Source of the DNA: Symsagittifera roscoffensis
Taxonomy: Eukaryota > Xenacoelomorpha > Acoela > Convolutidae
Reading direction: 5' to 3'
Assembly: GCF_963678635.1 (NCBI RefSeq)
Contig: NC_087062.1
Coordinates: 28,792,833-28,856,832 of the forward strand
DNA length: 64,000 nt
Positions within the stretch are counted from its first letter, which is position 1; each line of letters begins with the position of its first letter. The notes beneath the pieces are model-generated. The model saw only the letters and a list, made by a program, of their open reading frames with translations. It searched no databases and was not told where the DNA came from. The position numbers were made by a program, and so were the translations under genes. This document shows, one piece after another, positions 53,917 through 64,000 of the stretch.

Positions 53917-54479
53917 AAGTTAAAAATTTCATTTACACCGAATGGGTGGAACCAATTCAAAGTAATCATTTAAAATTTCCAGTTAAATTCTCGATAACTA
54001 TGACCGTATAATATTTAGAACTAACGAATCTAGATCCATGACTGAAACTTACAATAATTTGTAAGGCTGACGCTATTTATAGTTTCAGCCAGAGAAGAGT
54101 AATTTTAACATAGCAAACAGCTCCTCTTCCTATCCTCTATCCTCGCAAGAACTCTAGTGTATACTAGGTCTGTTGAGACTAGGGAATATAAGAGCAAGAT
54201 TAGGATTGGTATTAGACAAAAAAGTTGCACTAATCTATCGGGCCGAAAAAAAGATAGCGTGACGAACAAACGGTTTTTTATTCGAGATTACTCTGTGAGA
54301 AAGCCAACCCGGACTTAAGATCATTGTTAGTAAATAGTCCTACTATAATAATTTCTACTGGTCGTTTTTTTCGATTTTTTTTTTCACTTCTCAAAAGAAT
54401 CCAAAATACATGCGCAATCTACAAACACAATTCAATAAACAAGCTAGCCTAGCAAGAATTTTATTCGCAGGACTTTTTG

Positions 54480-55075
54480 GGGTTTTTTCCACACCTAGTA
54501 AATAACTTCCTCAGCCCAAAGGAGCGTGACATCAACTTCTTGCGGAAAGTAATGCTAAACCAAGCTTACTCACACCCAGACAAATTACCGCTTCATCCAG
54601 CGTCGTTTTCTAAAAGGTCCCCAGCTCAAAATCCTCATCATTTCTACATTTTATTGAATCCAAATATACCTCGCCCTGCTTACTTAACCGCACATATTTT
54701 ATCAAAACCACTATCCTCCACGTCATCTTCCGAAACTATAATCCAGTTGGCCAAATGTATATGGTTACTACCCTCACGAACAACTTCCTTCTTGAAGACT
54801 CCTGCCCCATCATTATCCCACATGAGTTTATTCAATCTGTTGATATTCCCTTTTTGGAGAATTTTCATAACACTAACTTAATCACATAACTATATAACCT
54901 AATACAAATAACTAATCATGAATTTTCGCCACTGCTGAAGAACATCATCCGCGCACTAGAGTTTCCTTGGCCACTTCTACGTACTCAAATTGTCATCCGA
55001 ATGCTCTCAAAATTTTTATGCTTTCGCCCACAATTACAATTAACTTTCCCCATGAAATTTTTCGGAACCCGGCAC
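54480..55075 (+). pseudogene. Copy of the 24-kb ORF
   Basis: NNFLSPKERDINFL, then after a small indel NPHHFYILLNPNIPRPAYL in an open frame to about 54881. It preserves the frame lost in the 24-kb copy. Confidence 0.45.
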
Positions 55076-55564
55076 TCAGTAAGTATGAATTTAAATTTAT
55101 CACAAGTTACTTTTTAAGGTTTTTTACTTACCTTTTTTTACATGTAAGTTTCACAATTGCCTTTCAGAATTCACTATTAGTTTCTCTGAAAACAATATAA
55201 AATCCGATTAAAAATGCAAACAATATAAAGTGTTAAAGCAAATTTTGAAAGAACAAAGTTCCTATGTGCTAATTGTAAACTTATGAAATGCAGTTAAAAT
55301 TATACGCAGTCAGGAATTAAAACAATTATGTCGTAATGTTCCTAAACAAGGTATTGATTTTTTAATGACTAGTAAATTAAAGATAAGAACTAACCTTTTC
55401 TTATGTGTGGTATAATTTTGCAAATCCGTCAAAAACGATCCATCAAACTGCAAATTTAACACAAAAGAAATCAGGATAACAAGAAATACTGTTTTTTGAT
55501 CGGAAAATCCATCTTGAAGATTTAACTCAACACAATACTAAATCAAGAAATCCGCTTACCCTGT

Positions 55565-56310
55565 AAGGTTGATCAAGGATTTTGCGACACCACCACTCGC
55601 ACCCAGATAACCCTTGTTTGTTTCCCTGAAGACACATGTACCACTTTTCAAGTCGCTAAAATTCTTGCCAGAACGATACAGTTTCACAAAAAATGTTTGA
55701 ACGAAGCTATATCATTTGAACAAATACACCCTATTTGACGGAGATATGACAAAAACCCCTATAGAAACGTAGAAGGAATACAAAGTATATTACCACGTTT
55801 TCAAAATATACCCTGAAACCTAATTAGCATGCAAATACTGGAAACCACTTTTTCGAATTTAATCTTCAGACATAGAGTCGAGGATGAAAAAAAATTGATT
55901 TTGAAACCGGAAAACTCATAGTCCCCATATCTCAAACAAATCAAAAGAGAGAGGATGAAAATACTATATACGAATTCACATTACATAAAAGCAATGTAAA
56001 CATTGGTGGAAAGCGCCTACCAGAAAATCGTGACAGTACACGATTACACGAGCTAGCGCTAAGGTATAGCACATTTTTAGGCGCAATCCCTTATGATATT
56101 GATTTCGATTTGAAACTCGATTATATTATCAGTAGAAGTTTTCAAAAAAAGTCACTTGAAACATTACATCATTTATATTAGCTAGAAAGAACACAAACAT
56201 TAAAATCGACAGCGATAGCCGTATTTAAAATATTTAAAATACCCTATGCAGGCTATTTACTATCAGTCAACCACTCGAATAATGACGATTACGAAGGACA
56301 CAGTTTTTAG
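55565..56310 (+). pseudogene. Glycoprotein (env-like) remnant, copy 2
   Basis: The counterpart of 25530-26263 at roughly 90 % identity by eye, with the frame broken more often (stops soon after the 55882 ATG and near 56180). The Cys-rich block and the ERTQ region are recognisable but not in one frame. Confidence 0.35.
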
Positions 56311-56839
56311 TCTAAACGAAGATCAAAAATGCTAACAAACGAAAGCAAACTTCTACAGAAAAAAAGTTCGTTTTGTTGATACATTATCACGATGAACATG
56401 TTTTTGGGATATCGATGTCCCATGTGGATCAAAATACAGCCAAAATGTAGATCAACCTAATCCCAACGAAGATAAATGTTATCTTCTCACACCTTACCGC
56501 GCCTTAATGCCTCCTTTATATAAATTTTCAGCCAAAAGTATACGTACAAAAGCTCGAAAACCTAATATAATTTCACATCCCATAGAAATAAACTCCAAAT
56601 CGAGTATACCGCCCACAAGACATCTCACCAATTATTATTTTCAGATTTTTTTTCTATCACAAATGAGCTCCTTGCATTTATAGGATAGCCCTATTACCTC
56701 AAAGAAAGATTAACTTTAATATACGCAATGTTTTATTTCATTAGACTTTTAATTTCACTTCTCAAAAGAATCCAAAATACATGCGCAATGCACACACACA
56801 AATCAATAGACAAGCTAGCATAGCACTTTTTTCCACATC

Positions 56840-57237
56840 TAAAAAATAACTTCCTCAGCCCAAAGGAGCGTGACATCAACTGCTTGCATAAATTAATGCT
56901 AAAAACCAAGCTTACTCACACCCAGACAAATTACCGCTTCAACCAGCGTCAATTTCTAGAAAGCTCTCCAGCTCGAAATCCTCATCATCGCTACATTTTA
57001 TTGAATCCAAATATACCTCGCCCTGCTTACTTAACCGCACTTATTGTATTAAAACCACTAACCTCTACGGCAACCTCTGATATTATGATCCAGTCGACCA
57101 ATTGTATAAGTTTTGTGCCCTCACGAGCAACTTCCCTCGTAAAGAATCCTATCCCGCATAAGTATATCCAACCTGTTGATATCCCACTTTCGAGAGTTTT
57201 CATAACACTAATTTTAATCACAAGCTATATAACCTAA
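56840..57237 (+). pseudogene. Copy of the 24-kb ORF, best-preserved frame
   Basis: Open from 56884 to 57237 with KTKLTHTQTNYRF, NPHHRYILLNPNIPRPAYL and NCISFVPSRATSL. Of the four copies this shows the longest agreement with the consensus frame. Confidence 0.45.
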
Positions 57238-58279
57238 TACAAATTACTAACCATAATTTTTCCGCAACTGCTGAAGAACATCATCCGCGCACTAAAGCTT
57301 CTTTGGCCACTTTTACGCACTAAAAACGTCATCCGAGTGCTCGTCATTCATAAAAGAACAAAGTTGCTAACTGTTTGCTGTAAGCTTATAAAACCTATTT
57401 AATTTATACGCAGTCGAGAATTGAAGTGAATAGGTCGTAATATTGCTATACAGGGTATTGTTTTTTTAATGATTAGTAAATTAAGATAAGAACGAACCTT
57501 TTTTATATGTGCTATAATTTTGCAAATCCGAAATTCGCTCTCTGACTCGCTTATATTTCACACACACTTTCCAAACAATTCAACGTAACTCGCCACTACA
57601 ATACTTGGGAATAAAAGAAATTCTAGTTTGAAAACTCACTGATCACAACTTACACTCCCTTTCACACGTTTCACAATTTCCCTTAACCCGGTTGGAAGAA
57701 GGAATGAAAACTAATATTGAATAAAAAAAGCAGCTTTTTTACACCACTATAGCAACTACATGTACAAGAAAATTTCAGGGAACCAAACCAGATTAACCCT
57801 AGATTGAGCCGAAGAAATTGTTATTCTGAACCCGAAATCAAGAATTTATTCAGAGCACATGAAACGCTATTATATTCGAAGGAAATTTAAAACAAGCATA
57901 ATTCTTTTTTGAGGAAAAAGATACAAACAAGAAAACAGAAAAAACATCTGATAAAAGCATTCGAAAGGTTATACACAAATATAATCTCTCCTCAAAAAGG
58001 CACCCTAAGGTACCTATCCTCTAGCTTCAACCAGCTAGACGTTGGAACCCGACCCAGACACAATTTTTACTAATTATAAATCTATTTTGAAGAATCTTTA
58101 AAAGTAAACGCATTGATTAAAGCATATTTGCGAAAACAAATAACAAAGGATCATTACCAGATGTGAAATTACGAAAAAGTGCAGATATGTATAATGTTAA
58201 GTAATTCTCAGAGCAGAGAAACGAGCAGCAAAAAGGAGATAAAAACTCGACAACTTTTCAACTCTGGATTTGCAAATCT

Positions 58280-58370
58280 ATTGGTTTTGCTTGCCACAGC
58301 CACAACCTTCGCAGGTTATAAAATATAGAGCCAATATTGCAGCAAACGTATTCATTGAACAAGAATAATG
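58280..58370 (+). promoter_or_regulatory. CCAAT and TATA promoter, copy 2
   Basis: ATTGG at 58280-58284 and TATAAAA at 58317-58323, with the first ATG at 58368. Confidence 0.5.
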
Positions 58371-58672
58371 GCCAACTCGAAATTGAACTCAGTAAAACGG
58401 ATCCTAGTCACTTGGCGCCTCACTCAGAGAAGTCAAACCCTATCTCGCTATTTGATAAATAGATGAGAATGCACATAGTCTCGCTTTACTTCATTAAATC
58501 AATCTGCAACCTTGACCCGATTCTTCAACTCACTACAGAATTTTCAAATTTCTACTCTCTCCATGAAGACAACTATGTCACAAGAGCAACTGCTTCTCTT
58601 CTCTTCTCACTCTCTTTAAAGAATCTAAACAATTCAATCCATCCATCCTTCGCTCAAAAACCTAATAGTTAA
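58368..58672 (+). CDS. Two overlapping small ORFs, copy 2
   Basis: 58368-58466 (MANSKLNSVKRILVTW) and 58463-58672 (MRMHIVSLYFIKSICN), again joined by ATGA. Several amino-acid changes relative to copy 1, but both frames remain open. Confidence 0.35.
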
Positions 58673-59130
58673 AAATTTCATTTACACCAGATTGGTGGAA
58701 CCGGTTCAAAACAAGTATTTAAAATAATCAATTAAATTCTCGATAATTATGACTGTAAAATATTTAGAACTAACGAATCTAGATCCATGACTGAAACTTA
58801 CAATAATTTGTAAGGCTGACACTATCTATAGTTTCAGCCAGAGAAGTGTAATTTTAACATAGCAAACAGCTCCTCTTCCTATCCTCTATCCTCGCAACAA
58901 CTCTAGTGTAGACTAGGTCTATTGAGACTAGGGAATATAAGAGCAAGATTAGGATTGGTATTAGACAAAAAAGTTGCACTAATCTATCCGGCCGAAAATA
59001 AGATAGCCTGACGAACAAACGGTCTTTTATTCGAAATTACTCTGTGAGAAAGCCAACCCGGACTTAAGATCATTGTAAGTAAATAGTCCTACTATAGTAA
59101 TTTCTACTGGTCGTTTTTGTTTCGATTTTA

Positions 59131-60382
59131 TTTGTTTTTGTAGCAATATTAGTGTCATATACTATTCAATGTTGTTTCTTTTTTTGAAAAGACCATCTCC
59201 CATGTGTGGTCTTTTTGGTTAGAGGTTTGGTTTCAAGTTCAGTTTGTTTTTCAAGGAAACTTGCACCATTTATGCTCAAACTGATAATGATAAGACATTG
59301 AATTTATAGCTGAAAACTAAAAGCAGTCAAGTGAATATTTTTGATGGCTCTATCTTTCGCCCTCCTTTTTAGGTGCATCAATAAACTAGCTGAAATAAAA
59401 TGATTCTAAATTAGCTGCTGTTTAATTTTTTTTGTGATGCTTGTTAAAATTTGGATTTAATTAAATTTTATTCCGGTTTTCCATGCATATGAAAAAGAAT
59501 AACCCAAATGCGGAAGACTCTTAATTCAGACAGATTTTGGATTTTTTTTACTTTGCATGATTTTAAGATTAATTCCGCCACTTCGTTCCGAGAGCTCTCA
59601 TTGCCAACCCAAGTCCACAATTTGTCCCTGGAGTCTTAACCTTTGCACAGATTTCCGAAAATGCTTTAAAGTTGAAAATCCGATGGAACCAAATGTTATA
59701 TGACAAAATATTAGGCGTTAGAATTGGTATTTGAACAGCAAGCAGTTGTACAGAATCGATGCGGATTTTAATTTTAGAGACTTATGCTTAGGAACGATGG
59801 TGTCTTTGGATTCCATCGAGAAGTGAGTTGCAGCGAATTGAGCAGCATGTGGTTTTTTTTATATTTTCAATGACAAAATATGGGATCCAGAGACAAAATT
59901 AACCATTGCAGGGTAGAAAACGGGGAATCACTGAAGTTTTGGGGAAATAGTTTCACAAACTTTTTCGTTTTGAGAAAAAATTTGCTGCTTTTTTCAAATA
60001 TATTCATCGGATTTGAATTGTAATAACAATAATGCTTTTATGCATTTTGATTTTTTAGTTCAAAAAAAATATGCATGCGTTTTTAAATGCTCAACGTTTA
60101 AAATTATTCTAATTCGAACTTTAGCTAAAAAAAATGCACTGGTTGACGTCAAATAGTTATAAAAAGGCTTCGAGCAAATGGCATTATAAAAATAGTTATA
60201 AAAAAGACGTCAAATAGTTATAAAAAAGGCATTTGCAAATGACCACATATTCTAATTTTGCATTTGATTGCATTTTGATTCGTTGTCTAGTATTAATGAT
60301 TGACGGTTTAAAATGCTGAGTTGCTAGCTCGTTTGTTTTTTAAAAAAAAATTTAAAAAATTTACTGTCGCCCAATCTATTTT
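59131..60382. other. Spacer, no gene seen
   Basis: AT-rich. The phrase GACGTCAAATAGTTATAAAAA occurs twice (about 60145 and 60205). No credible ORF. Confidence 0.45.
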
Positions 60383-60661
60383 ATGGATTACAAGAGGGAG
60401 GCAGAAGACCTTTTCGAGTTGATGGAGGCGCACTCGGAAGATGTCCTTATAGATTGTGAACACATTCCTGAGGGCGATGTGTTCGGAAGTCTCGACGAAG
60501 AGAAGGAGGAGTTTGAAGATGAAAATGTCAAGAATGAGAAAGAGAGAGAAAAGGAGGCTAACTAACCACTGTCGGCTGTTCAAAAGATGGTGACAGAAAA
60601 AAGAACGTTTTCAGAACAGTCACAAAGATCTGCGGGTGAAAATGAATTAGATTTGCACTGA
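60383..60661 (+). pseudogene. Small acidic ORF with one in-frame stop
   Basis: ATG at 60383, 60 codons (MDYKREAEDLFELMEAH ... KEREKEAN), TAA at 60563-60565, then the same frame is open for 31 more codons (PLSAVQKMVTEKRTF ... NELDLH) to a TGA at 60659-60661. It is very Glu/Lys-rich with heptads near its centre. It could be an exon or a decayed small gene. Its start resembles the 10399 ORF. Confidence 0.35.
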
Positions 60662-61301
60662 AAAACTATAATTGCACAACATTCTCTAGTAAACACTGTA
60701 GAGCAGACTGAAAATTTCCATTTATCGGGGAAAAGATAAAATCCCTTTTTTGAGCAAAAATTGCAGTTTTTCAGTGCCTGTTATTTTAGCAGCAAATCTC
60801 TCATAGAAATTTTAGCTTTAACCTACATAATTTCAGTACTTCTCATAGTTTTAGTTTGGGCCATTCTTCCTCCAGTAATTTGCGATCTGAAAAGTACCAT
60901 TTTATTGAATTGCAAAGTAAAATGAGGAAAAATATCCCTGATTTGTACTAAGTGTAGTTCATTTAAATTTGGCACCGCCTTTCTAGGGCAATCGCCAAAT
61001 ATTTCTCATTATGATAAAATGTTACTTTGTTGTAGCTAATTCTAAGTTAAAACTATAAAAAGAATATGGAATTAAGATGAATTAGTCGGTAAGTTAAAAC
61101 ATTAAAACAATGAGAGATCATTCTCTCCGCCGGAGAGAATGACCAATGAAGGTCATAATAAAGTGACCAGTTAAATAAACTAATATGTTTTGCAGTAATT
61201 GCAAAACATGATGTAAATCACAACATTCCCCTAAGCAGGAAAAATTTTTTAAATTACGAGTAAAATAAGCACCATAACTAACTAAGTCTGACTCCTTTCT
61301 C
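60662..61301. other. Spacer with a short palindrome
   Basis: A perfect palindrome CATTCTCTCCG/CGGAGAGAATG occurs near 61120-61142. No gene. Confidence 0.45.
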
Positions 61302-61750
61302 CCCCTTTAGGACTAGGAAAGAAAGAAATTAAGCGCTGTAATAAGGAATTGACATTAACTGGAGCGCCACTAAGTGGTTAAATTCGAAAACTAACTGAGA
61401 ATTAATTATCCGGATTCCGACGGATATGAGATGAATTTTGAAAAAATTGAAGTATGGAGTAGATGTCGTCGAGTTTTATGTGTGAAGTAATGCTTTTAGA
61501 TACACCAACTGCCAAATTGCCGTAAGTTTTTCCTTTAAAGACTAGGAAAGAGAGGAAATCAAGCGCCATAAATAAGGAGATGACATTAAACAGAAGCGCC
61601 ACTATATGATTAAATTCAAAACTAGAATTGTGAATTAATTATCCGGATTCCGACGGATATGAGCTGGGTTTAAAGAATTCGAGATGAAAAAAAAAATTAT
61701 CACCAAGTTTTATGGGTGGAAATAACTGGTTTGAGTTATACCAACTAAAA
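61302..61750. repeat. Tandem duplication, about 236-bp unit
   Basis: TTTAGGACTAGGAAAGA at about 61305 and TTAAAGACTAGGAAAGA at about 61541 start two diverged copies that share AATTAATTATCCGGATTCC plus GACGGATATGAG, and both end TACACCAACT or TATACCAACT. By eye the copies look about 80 % identical. Confidence 0.7.
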
Positions 61751-62135
61751 GCAGGTCGAATTAGGGAAATTTAGAGCACCAATTTCTTTTGTTTTCCTTT
61801 TACTGACGGTTTATCCAAAGGATCGCTTATCCTTTTGGTAGCGTATCCGAAATTACTGAAGAACGTTTTGATCTCTGAGGTTAGCACCGATTATAGGAGT
61901 ATGAGTGAGCTCTTTGAAATGACAAGTGACTGGGATATGTATAACAAATTGTTTACAAAGATTTATAATCGTTTAAAAAGTTTTCGAGTTCCTTGTTGAA
62001 AAGTTCACTATCTAGATCAGAATGATCCCCAAAATTTTCCAGTTCCATCCTTAGTGATTCGTCCGTTGATGAGGTTGATATTTGGTTCGAAGATGATGAA
62101 CTTGAGTCAAGAACGATTAGCTCCGCCGGAGACGT

Positions 62136-64000
62136 CTAATTGTCTGACGTATGTGGTTCTTCAATTTCAATCACGATTGGATCGGTCGCCGAACCGGATG
62201 TTTCTTGTATGTTATCTACTGCGTCAATAAAATAACGTTTGCCATAAAATTTTGGTGGGCCTACATTCCTACCAGAACGACGGATGGTAGGGGTAATTTT
62301 ACCGGATTTAGTAGTAGGATCGGTAAGTACAGTGCACTCGTCGGATGAGTCGTTAATCTCGTAGACTGGGAAGTCTGTAACCGAGTTGTTGTCCGTTGGA
62401 TTACACTCATCTTGTCCGTTTTGATGCTCCGAATTGTCGTTGTCCCCTCCCTGGGTCGCCGTTTTCTGTTCCTCTGTACTAGGTGTTCTGCGGCGGGTAT
62501 TATGCTTATTGGACACTCGTAAGGTTGTTCTCTAGGTTGTTCGCTGTTAGGGTCGATGTAGTTTTCTAAAACCTCAGATTTTATTTCGGGACGTGTTATA
62601 GCGGAATTATGATTATTTTTGATTGAGACATGAGGTGTATTTAGGTCTGAAATAAAGCGTTCCCTGGCTACGTCTCTACAAGGAAAACCGCCCGCTATCC
62701 ATTCCCATTCGCTAGTGTCCGAAATATCCGAAGGAATTATCATGGATTCATCCGAAGCGAAGTAACCTGGGGGTGTTGTAGACTTCTTTGCGTGATGTGT
62801 TTGTCTTCTGTTATAGTTGTGTGAAGACCCTGATACGTATGTCCTAGTTAGGTTGTCTGAAGTGGTCGGGTTCAACTGTCTTGCCGTTCTTCTGGTTGGC
62901 TTTCTTGATCTTGGTTTCCGTGATGGTCCTTTCTGTTTCTGACCTACTTCAACATTAGCATTAGGAAAATACGGGAATGAAATGTTTCCTTTAAAAGGTC
63001 TGATTTTGTTTGAGGTATAAATCGGAATCGCAATATCGGATTTTCGAATTATTTTTCCGTCGGATAACTTTACAGTCGAAGTAGAAGAATTTATAATTCT
63101 TTTATTTAGTTCCTTATAGAAACAGTCTCGATTTATATTGCCGTTGGATTTCCGAAGGATTTTACCTTTGAATGGACTTTTGATTGGTAGTCTATTGGCG
63201 GTGATTTTTGAGGAAGAAGCATAGTCCGTGTCATAGCCTTTTTCGGTCGGGTTCTGGTTTTTCTTGGCTATCAAGTCGTCCTTGTAGCCGTCCTCTAGTC
63301 TATCATCTGCATTCCAATCCTTAGCTCGTTCCTTAGACAGTATTGATTTCCCTTTGTCTGAAATTCCAAAGGAGGGTTTACCGGATGCTAATTGTTTCCA
63401 AATGGTATTTGGTTTTCTGTTATAGTGTATCTCGAAGGGTGAACATTTAATTTTTGATTGATAAGAAGAACGTAAATTCCAGATGATTTTTGAAACGGCA
63501 TTCTGTAGAGTGCTTTTATCATGTTCTTTTGAAATAGCCAGTAGTTTAATTTTCACGGTGTGTACTAATTTTTCGACCAATCCGTTGGAACGGTGGTCGC
63601 CTACTGTACAAAAGATTATTTTGATGTTGTTGGAATCGCAGAATGATTTGAAGTCTTGACAAGTGAAGCAAGTAGCGTGATCTACCCTTATAGAATAAGG
63701 TATCCCGTGTAAGAATATGTATTCTTGTAAAAATTCTATGACTGTTTTTGAAGAAGTGGACGATGTAATTTTTGCCGACGGGAATTTAGAAAATCTGTCA
63801 AAACAGAGTAAAATGTATTTCTTTGACCCCCAGTAAGAATCCAAAGGACCCGCGAAATCTAAATTTAGTTCTTCATTCGGTTCCGATAGTGGAGGAAGTT
63901 CACTAATTTGTGACTTAGGAATGACAGTTTTCAAATTCTTACCCGCCGATGTACATTCTGAACAATTTTTTCCGTGGAAGTAGATTTGCCTGTTAATATG
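62136..64000 (-). pseudogene. pol: Ty3/Gypsy integrase and C-terminal tail, runs off the window
   Basis: Minus strand. The frame is open from the window edge (64000) and first shows CSECTSAGK, the CX2C of the H2C2 domain. The core has Asp in LNLDFAGPL (about 63855), Asp in IRVDHATCF (about 63685) and Glu in GLVEKLVHTVK (about 63570), so the catalytic triad is present. A long basic Lys/Arg/Asn-rich tail follows. Near 62516 the reading changes frame to SNKHNTRRRTPST ... RRSGRNVGPPKF, which is the usual Pol C-terminal motif, and ends at 62136. One frameshift in that region seems the only lesion. Its LTR should lie at lower coordinates, but I could not place it. Confidence 0.82.

Larger units (their letters stand above)
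51803..54370 (+). repeat. Repeat unit 1, right part
   Basis: Parallel to 56505-59130 over its whole length. Unit 1 is completed on the left by about 24400-26398; the giant element sits in its middle. It contains YRPQDIS-like sequence (about 51935), a truncated copy of the 24-kb ORF (about 52175-52530) and a promoter module. Confidence 0.8.
54371..59130 (+). repeat. Repeat unit 2 (about 4.75 kb)
   Basis: It repeats 24400-26398 plus 51803-54370 in the same order, for example ATGAGAATTCAC at 53713 against ATGAGAATGCAC at 58463. It is the uninterrupted version of the locus that received the giant element. Confidence 0.8.

Noticed and set aside
54680-54868. Minus-strand ORFs at 54680-54868 and 57027-57221
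   Set aside because: Shadows of the plus-strand family frame NPNIPRPAYL.
61120-61142. Intrinsic transcription terminator
   Set aside because: A perfect palindrome in a eukaryotic AT-rich spacer with no gene ending next to it.

Overview
This is an animal (invertebrate-type) genomic window made almost entirely of transposable elements and their remains. There is no operon structure, no bacterial signal and no recognisable host housekeeping gene. The evidence is BEL/Pao and Ty3/Gypsy LTR retrotransposons, a tRNA-Lys(CUU) primer-binding site, MITE-like inverted-repeat elements, TATA/CCAAT promoters, and AT-rich spacer full of tandem repeats and palindromes. I cannot name the species.

Layout. 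(1) 1-728: AT-rich flank with a nested inverted-repeat element. (2) 729-7970: a structurally complete BEL/Pao retrotransposon with 190-bp LTRs differing at 2 positions, a 5-bp target duplication TACCG, and gag-PR-RT-RNaseH-IN in one reading frame broken by five in-frame stops and one late frameshift. (3) 7971-16560: non-coding DNA with a 262-bp hairpin MITE flanked by an 11-bp direct repeat, a tandem array of about 1.75-kb units, and in each unit a TIR element beginning CAGGCCCC plus, in two units, a foldback. (4) 16380-26398: a strongly decayed Ty3/Gypsy-like element (gag, PR, RT, RNase H, IN pieces), a perfect-looking 370-bp-arm palindrome, and further decayed ORFs, the last of which looks like a glycoprotein (env-like) remnant.

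(5) 26399-51647: the main object, a roughly 25-kb LTR retrotransposon of Ty3/Gypsy type. It has 914/898-bp LTRs, a 3.2-kb leader full of CCGGAGGGGT-type decamers and stem-loops, a large Gag-protease ORF, a pol broken by frameshifts, by a 977-bp tandem duplication inside RT and by an integrase deletion, and then about 10 kb of additional ORFs on the same strand that are not standard retrotransposon genes. One of these (41668-42864) carries an SGNH/GDSL-hydrolase-like signature. At its 3' end the LTR is joined to an inverted 148-bp copy of the element's own leader, as expected from self-integration or a related rearrangement. (6) 51803-59130: the other side of the repeated locus into which the giant element inserted, built of two ~4.7-kb units carrying decayed ORFs, a second glycoprotein-like remnant and a promoter module with TATA and CCAAT boxes. 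(7) 59131-62135: AT-rich spacer with one small broken ORF and a ~236-bp tandem duplication. (8) 62136-64000, minus strand: the integrase and C-terminal tail of another Ty3/Gypsy element that runs off the right edge.

The most unusual items are the giant Gypsy element with its 3' accessory ORFs and its hairpin-rich leader, and the BEL element whose PBS matches about 47 nt of tRNA-Lys, far longer than the usual 18 nt. All coordinates were read by eye; similarity claims are family-level recognition and were not checked by any search.
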